Shown piece after piece: positions 6,333 through 7,927 of a stretch of DNA of 7,927 bases. This DNA is from Planctomycetota bacterium. GTDB taxonomy: Bacteria > Planctomycetota > Phycisphaerae > UBA1845. Under the pieces are notes generated by a model. That model was not told the DNA's origin and ran no database searches. It saw nothing but the letters and a program-made list of their open reading frames with translations. The stretch lies in NCBI GenBank assembly GCA_022567365.1, contig JADFHG010000154.1, forward strand, positions 1 through 7,927, given 5' to 3'. Positions within the stretch are counted from its first letter, which is position 1. Each line of letters opens with the position of its first letter. The position numbers and the translations under genes were made by a program.

Positions 6333-6378
6333 ACCTTCAGTGGGGAAGGTCCGCCATGGCACCCCGGGGTGCGCGGAC
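6333..6378 (+). other. Two overlapping hairpins just after fabF
   Basis: ACCTTC (6333-6338) pairs with GAAGGT (6345-6350) around a six-base loop. Directly overlapping it, GTCCGC (6349-6354) pairs with GCGGAC (6373-6378), enclosing the perfect 14-base palindrome GCACCCCGGGGTGC (6359-6372), with a one-sided four-base bulge. The two share bases 6349-6350, so at full length they compete. Neither is followed by a T-run. They may protect the 3' end of the fab mRNA or act with the terminator further on. Confidence 0.4.
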
Positions 6379-6466
6379 GGATCGGAAGCGCATTCGCCCT
6401 TGGCGCGTGGAGACAGCCTGTCCGCCGGTGCGACCGACCGCAAACCCACCACGGCCGCCGCCTCGT

Positions 6467-6499
6467 GGGCTGATAACGGCATTTGTCCGTTATCGGTCC
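6467..6499 (+). terminator. Probable intrinsic terminator of the fab cluster
   Basis: A 13-bp stem can form between GGGCTGATAACGG (6467-6479) and CCGTTATCGGTCC (6487-6499) around the loop CATTTGT; two of the pairs are G-U and the inner eight are perfect Watson-Crick. TTCT follows, a poor U-tract. It lies 140 bases after the fabF stop, with no gene between. The perfect core GATAACGG/CCGTTATC could instead be an operator for the next gene. Confidence 0.45.
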
Positions 6500-6660
6500 T
6501 TCTATCGTCCCTCCGCACGGCATAGGAGCTGGTCGCCCACGATACTTCCGCGTGACGTTTTCGGACTTCGGGCAACACGGCGACGCTGCCGATATCCGAT
6601 TGTATGGACTGCGGGGAAGGTGCGCGCGCGAACTGCGCGACGGGCCATGGGAGATTTCGA

Positions 6661-7101
6661 GTGAGTCTGGAACAGGCCGACATCGATGCATTGTTAGGCG
6701 CTGCGGCTGCGGACGCGGCCGGTGCCGGCATCGTGGATACGGCGGCCCCACCGCCGAGCCCTGCGCCCGATGTCCCAACGCCTCCCACCCCCACCGACAA
6801 ACCAAAGGAACAACCGCCCGAGGCCGCCGAGCTCGACGAGCTGTCGCGGCTCCTCGACATTTTCGTGCCGCTGGCGGTTACGTTGGCGGATCGCGAGATG
6901 ACGGTCAAGGAAGTTCTCGAAATCGCGGTCGGCACGATTATCGAGTTCGAGCGATTATTCGACGCGGAACTGATGCTCTCGGTCGCGGATGAACCGATCG
7001 GCTACGGCCAAGCCGTGAAGATCGGCGAGAACTTCGGGCTGCGGGTGACGCACATCATGTCACCGGAAGACCGCGTGGCCGCCATGGGAGTCGAGGATTG
7101 A
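6661..7101 (+). CDS. fliN: FliN-like flagellar motor switch protein (SpoA domain)
   Basis: From GTG 6661 the product is 146 residues. FliN forms, with FliM, the cytoplasmic C-ring that sets flagellar rotation and helps export. Three parts are visible: an N-terminal SLEQADIDALL (2-12), the short (S/L)-Q-x-(E/D)-IDALL motif shared by FliM/FliN proteins; an Ala/Pro-rich linker (about 14-53) with many PxP steps; and a C-terminal SpoA domain (about 57-133), with LLDIFVPLAVTLADREMTVKEVLEI, then GTIIEFERLFDAELMLSVAD and ENFGLRVTHI. GTG 6661 has GGGAG 7 bases upstream (6649-6653) and begins exactly at the family motif; ATG 6604 would add 19 residues unlike the family. No other flagellar gene lies in the window. 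Type III secretion C-ring proteins share the fold, but the N-terminal motif favours a flagellar role. Confidence 0.85.
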   Translation: MSLEQADIDALLGAAAADAAGAGIVDTAAPPPSPAPDVPTPPTPTDKPKEQPPEAAELDELSRLLDIFVPLAVTLADREMTVKEVLEIAVGTIIEFERLFDAELMLSVADEPIGYGQAVKIGENFGLRVTHIMSPEDRVAAMGVED

Positions 7102-7335
7102 CAACGCCTTCGGTCGGAGCAGCCCACTACACTATCGCTTTGTCCTGGTTCTCCGGTTGACTCCGGTTCGTTAGTTCGGGCTACGTTAAGCCGCACTTTT
7201 CGCTGGTTTTGGCCCGTTTCTTGGTTTGACTACTGAAGTGATAAGGGGTTAGGGCGATTTCGGTTTGGCAGATTTGTAGCCACTAAATTGTGGATAACTA
7301 CTTGACAATTCGATTTGATCGTGTATTGCATAGGT
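7102..7335. other. AT-richer junction between fliN and the transposase
   Basis: This non-coding stretch becomes clearly less GC-rich than the rest of the window from about 7190. It probably contains the left end of the insertion sequence. CTCCGGTT occurs twice in near-tandem (7151-7158 and 7161-7168). CCAC-TAAATT-GTGG (7281-7294) is a small dyad. The terminal inverted repeat and target duplication cannot be placed because the right end is outside the window. Confidence 0.4.
7302..7330 (+). promoter_or_regulatory. Possible transposase promoter
   Basis: A perfect -35 TTGACA (7302-7307) is followed about 16-17 bases later by the weak -10 candidates TATTGC (7324-7329) or ATTGCA (7325-7330). Transcription would then begin at or next to the ATG at 7336, implying a leaderless or nearly leaderless mRNA. 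No ribosome-binding site is evident before that ATG. Confidence 0.3.
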
Positions 7336-7927
7336 ATGCCAAGAAGAAACGGCGCAGTACATGTAGCCACCACGCGGCGCACCTACAAAGGGAAGGTCTA
7401 TGAGACCCATCTCCTGCGACGATCCTACCGAGAACGCGGCAAGGTCAAGCATCAGACGCTCGGAAACCTGTCCCATCTCCCGCCCGACCTGATCGACACC
7501 ATCCGACGACGGCTGCGAGGGCAACAACCCGACGAGGGGGGGCGCTGGGACATCGTGCGCAGCCTTCCACACGGGCACGCGGCCGCCGTCCTGGGGAGCC
7601 TGCGCGATCTCGGCGTCGACAAAATACTCGCATCCCGCCCGTCCCGCGCGCGAGACTTGGCCGTCGGCATGATCGTCGCACGAGTGATCAGCCCGGGATC
7701 CAAGCCGGCGACCGCGCGAGCCTTCAAGGACGAGACCGCGAGCACCAGTCTATCCCTCGAAATAGGGATTGCGAATGTTCACGAAATGGATCTGTATAAG
7801 AGTATGGATTGGCTGGGCAAGCGACAGCAACGCATCGAGACCAAGCTCGCCAAACGCCACTTGTCGGATGGTACGCTGGTGCTCTACGACGTGTCCGGCA
7901 GCTACTACACCGGCCGATGCTCGGGCC
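7336..7927 (+). CDS. IS1634-family (IS4-like) transposase, N-terminal part (cut by window edge)
   Basis: 197 complete codons are present and the frame is still open at the window end. Family-like blocks in order: an N-terminal YETHLLRRSYRERGKVKHQTLGNLS (22-46) with a following LP; HGHAAAVLGSLRDLGVDKIL (79-98); the helical segment VARVISPGSKPATARAF (114-130); LYKSMDWLGKRQQRIE (153-168); and LVLYDVSGSYYTGR (181-194), in which Asp185 is the likely first acidic residue of the DDE catalytic triad. These blocks recur in the IS1634 group of cut-and-paste transposases, usually 450-600 residues, so more than half is outside the window. The visible part has no stop or frameshift, so the element may be intact. 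ATG 7336 gives the expected short basic N-terminus. GC content returns to that of the host genes within the ORF. Confidence 0.85.
   Translation, partial: MPRRNGAVHVATTRRTYKGKVYETHLLRRSYRERGKVKHQTLGNLSHLPPDLIDTIRRRLRGQQPDEGGRWDIVRSLPHGHAAAVLGSLRDLGVDKILASRPSRARDLAVGMIVARVISPGSKPATARAFKDETASTSLSLEIGIANVHEMDLYKSMDWLGKRQQRIETKLAKRHLSDGTLVLYDVSGSYYTGRCSG

Noticed and set aside
6588..6595. GCCGATAT upstream of the fliN-like gene, resembling the sigma-28 flagellar -10 element GCCGATAA
   Set aside because: No TAAA-type -35 element is present about 15 bases upstream, so the match is likely chance in GC-rich DNA.
7281..7294. CCAC-TAAATT-GTGG dyad as the terminal inverted repeat of the insertion sequence
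   Set aside because: A terminal repeat needs its partner at the other end, which is outside the window; this is only a local dyad with 4-bp arms.
1..7927. CRISPR arrays, tRNA or rRNA genes, or a novel defence system
   Set aside because: No regularly spaced repeats, tRNA cloverleaf-like segments or rRNA-like sequence were found on reading both strands, and all substantial genes belong to known families.

Overview
The window is GC-rich bacterial chromosome. Its core is a type II fatty-acid synthesis cluster on the + strand in the order rpmF, plsX remnant, fabH, fabD, fabG, acpP, fabF. It is flanked on the left by the start of a divergent heavy-metal P-type ATPase. On the right lie a FliN-like flagellar switch protein and the start of an IS1634-type transposase, which runs off the window. 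The gene order and the look of the proteins (a 61-residue zinc-ribbon L32, GLSLGEY in FabD, a free-standing SpoA/FliN protein) fit Planctomycetota or a related lineage. This is inference; no marker in the window fixes the taxon.

Layout. 1-797 (-): N-terminal 265 residues of a P1B-type ATPase (TM1-4 plus actuator domain), cut by the window edge. 798-1351: divergent intergenic region with a near-consensus promoter (TTGACA-17-TATTCT) for the fab cluster, a weaker one for the ATPase, and short repeats. 1352-1537: rpmF. 1537-1740: a 67-codon ORF that reads as the two ends of PlsX joined together. 1737-2729: fabH. 2876-3820: fabD. 3841-4581: fabG. 4582-4810: spacer with a good promoter for acpP. 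4811-5056: acpP. 5083-6327: fabF. 6328-6660: hairpins, one a probable terminator. 6661-7101: fliN-like gene. 7102-7335: more AT-rich junction. 7336-7927: transposase N-terminal part.

How the genes work together: FabD loads malonate onto the phosphopantetheine arm of AcpP. FabH starts chains from acetyl-CoA and malonyl-ACP, FabF elongates them, and FabG reduces the beta-ketoacyl-ACP. No dehydratase (FabZ/FabA) or enoyl reductase (FabI/K/V) lies in the window. PlsX, which normally sits between rpmF and fabH and passes acyl chains from ACP to phospholipid synthesis as acyl-phosphate, appears here only as an in-frame internally deleted relic. It is still stitched to its neighbours by overlapping stop/start codons. 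That is the most notable observation in the window.
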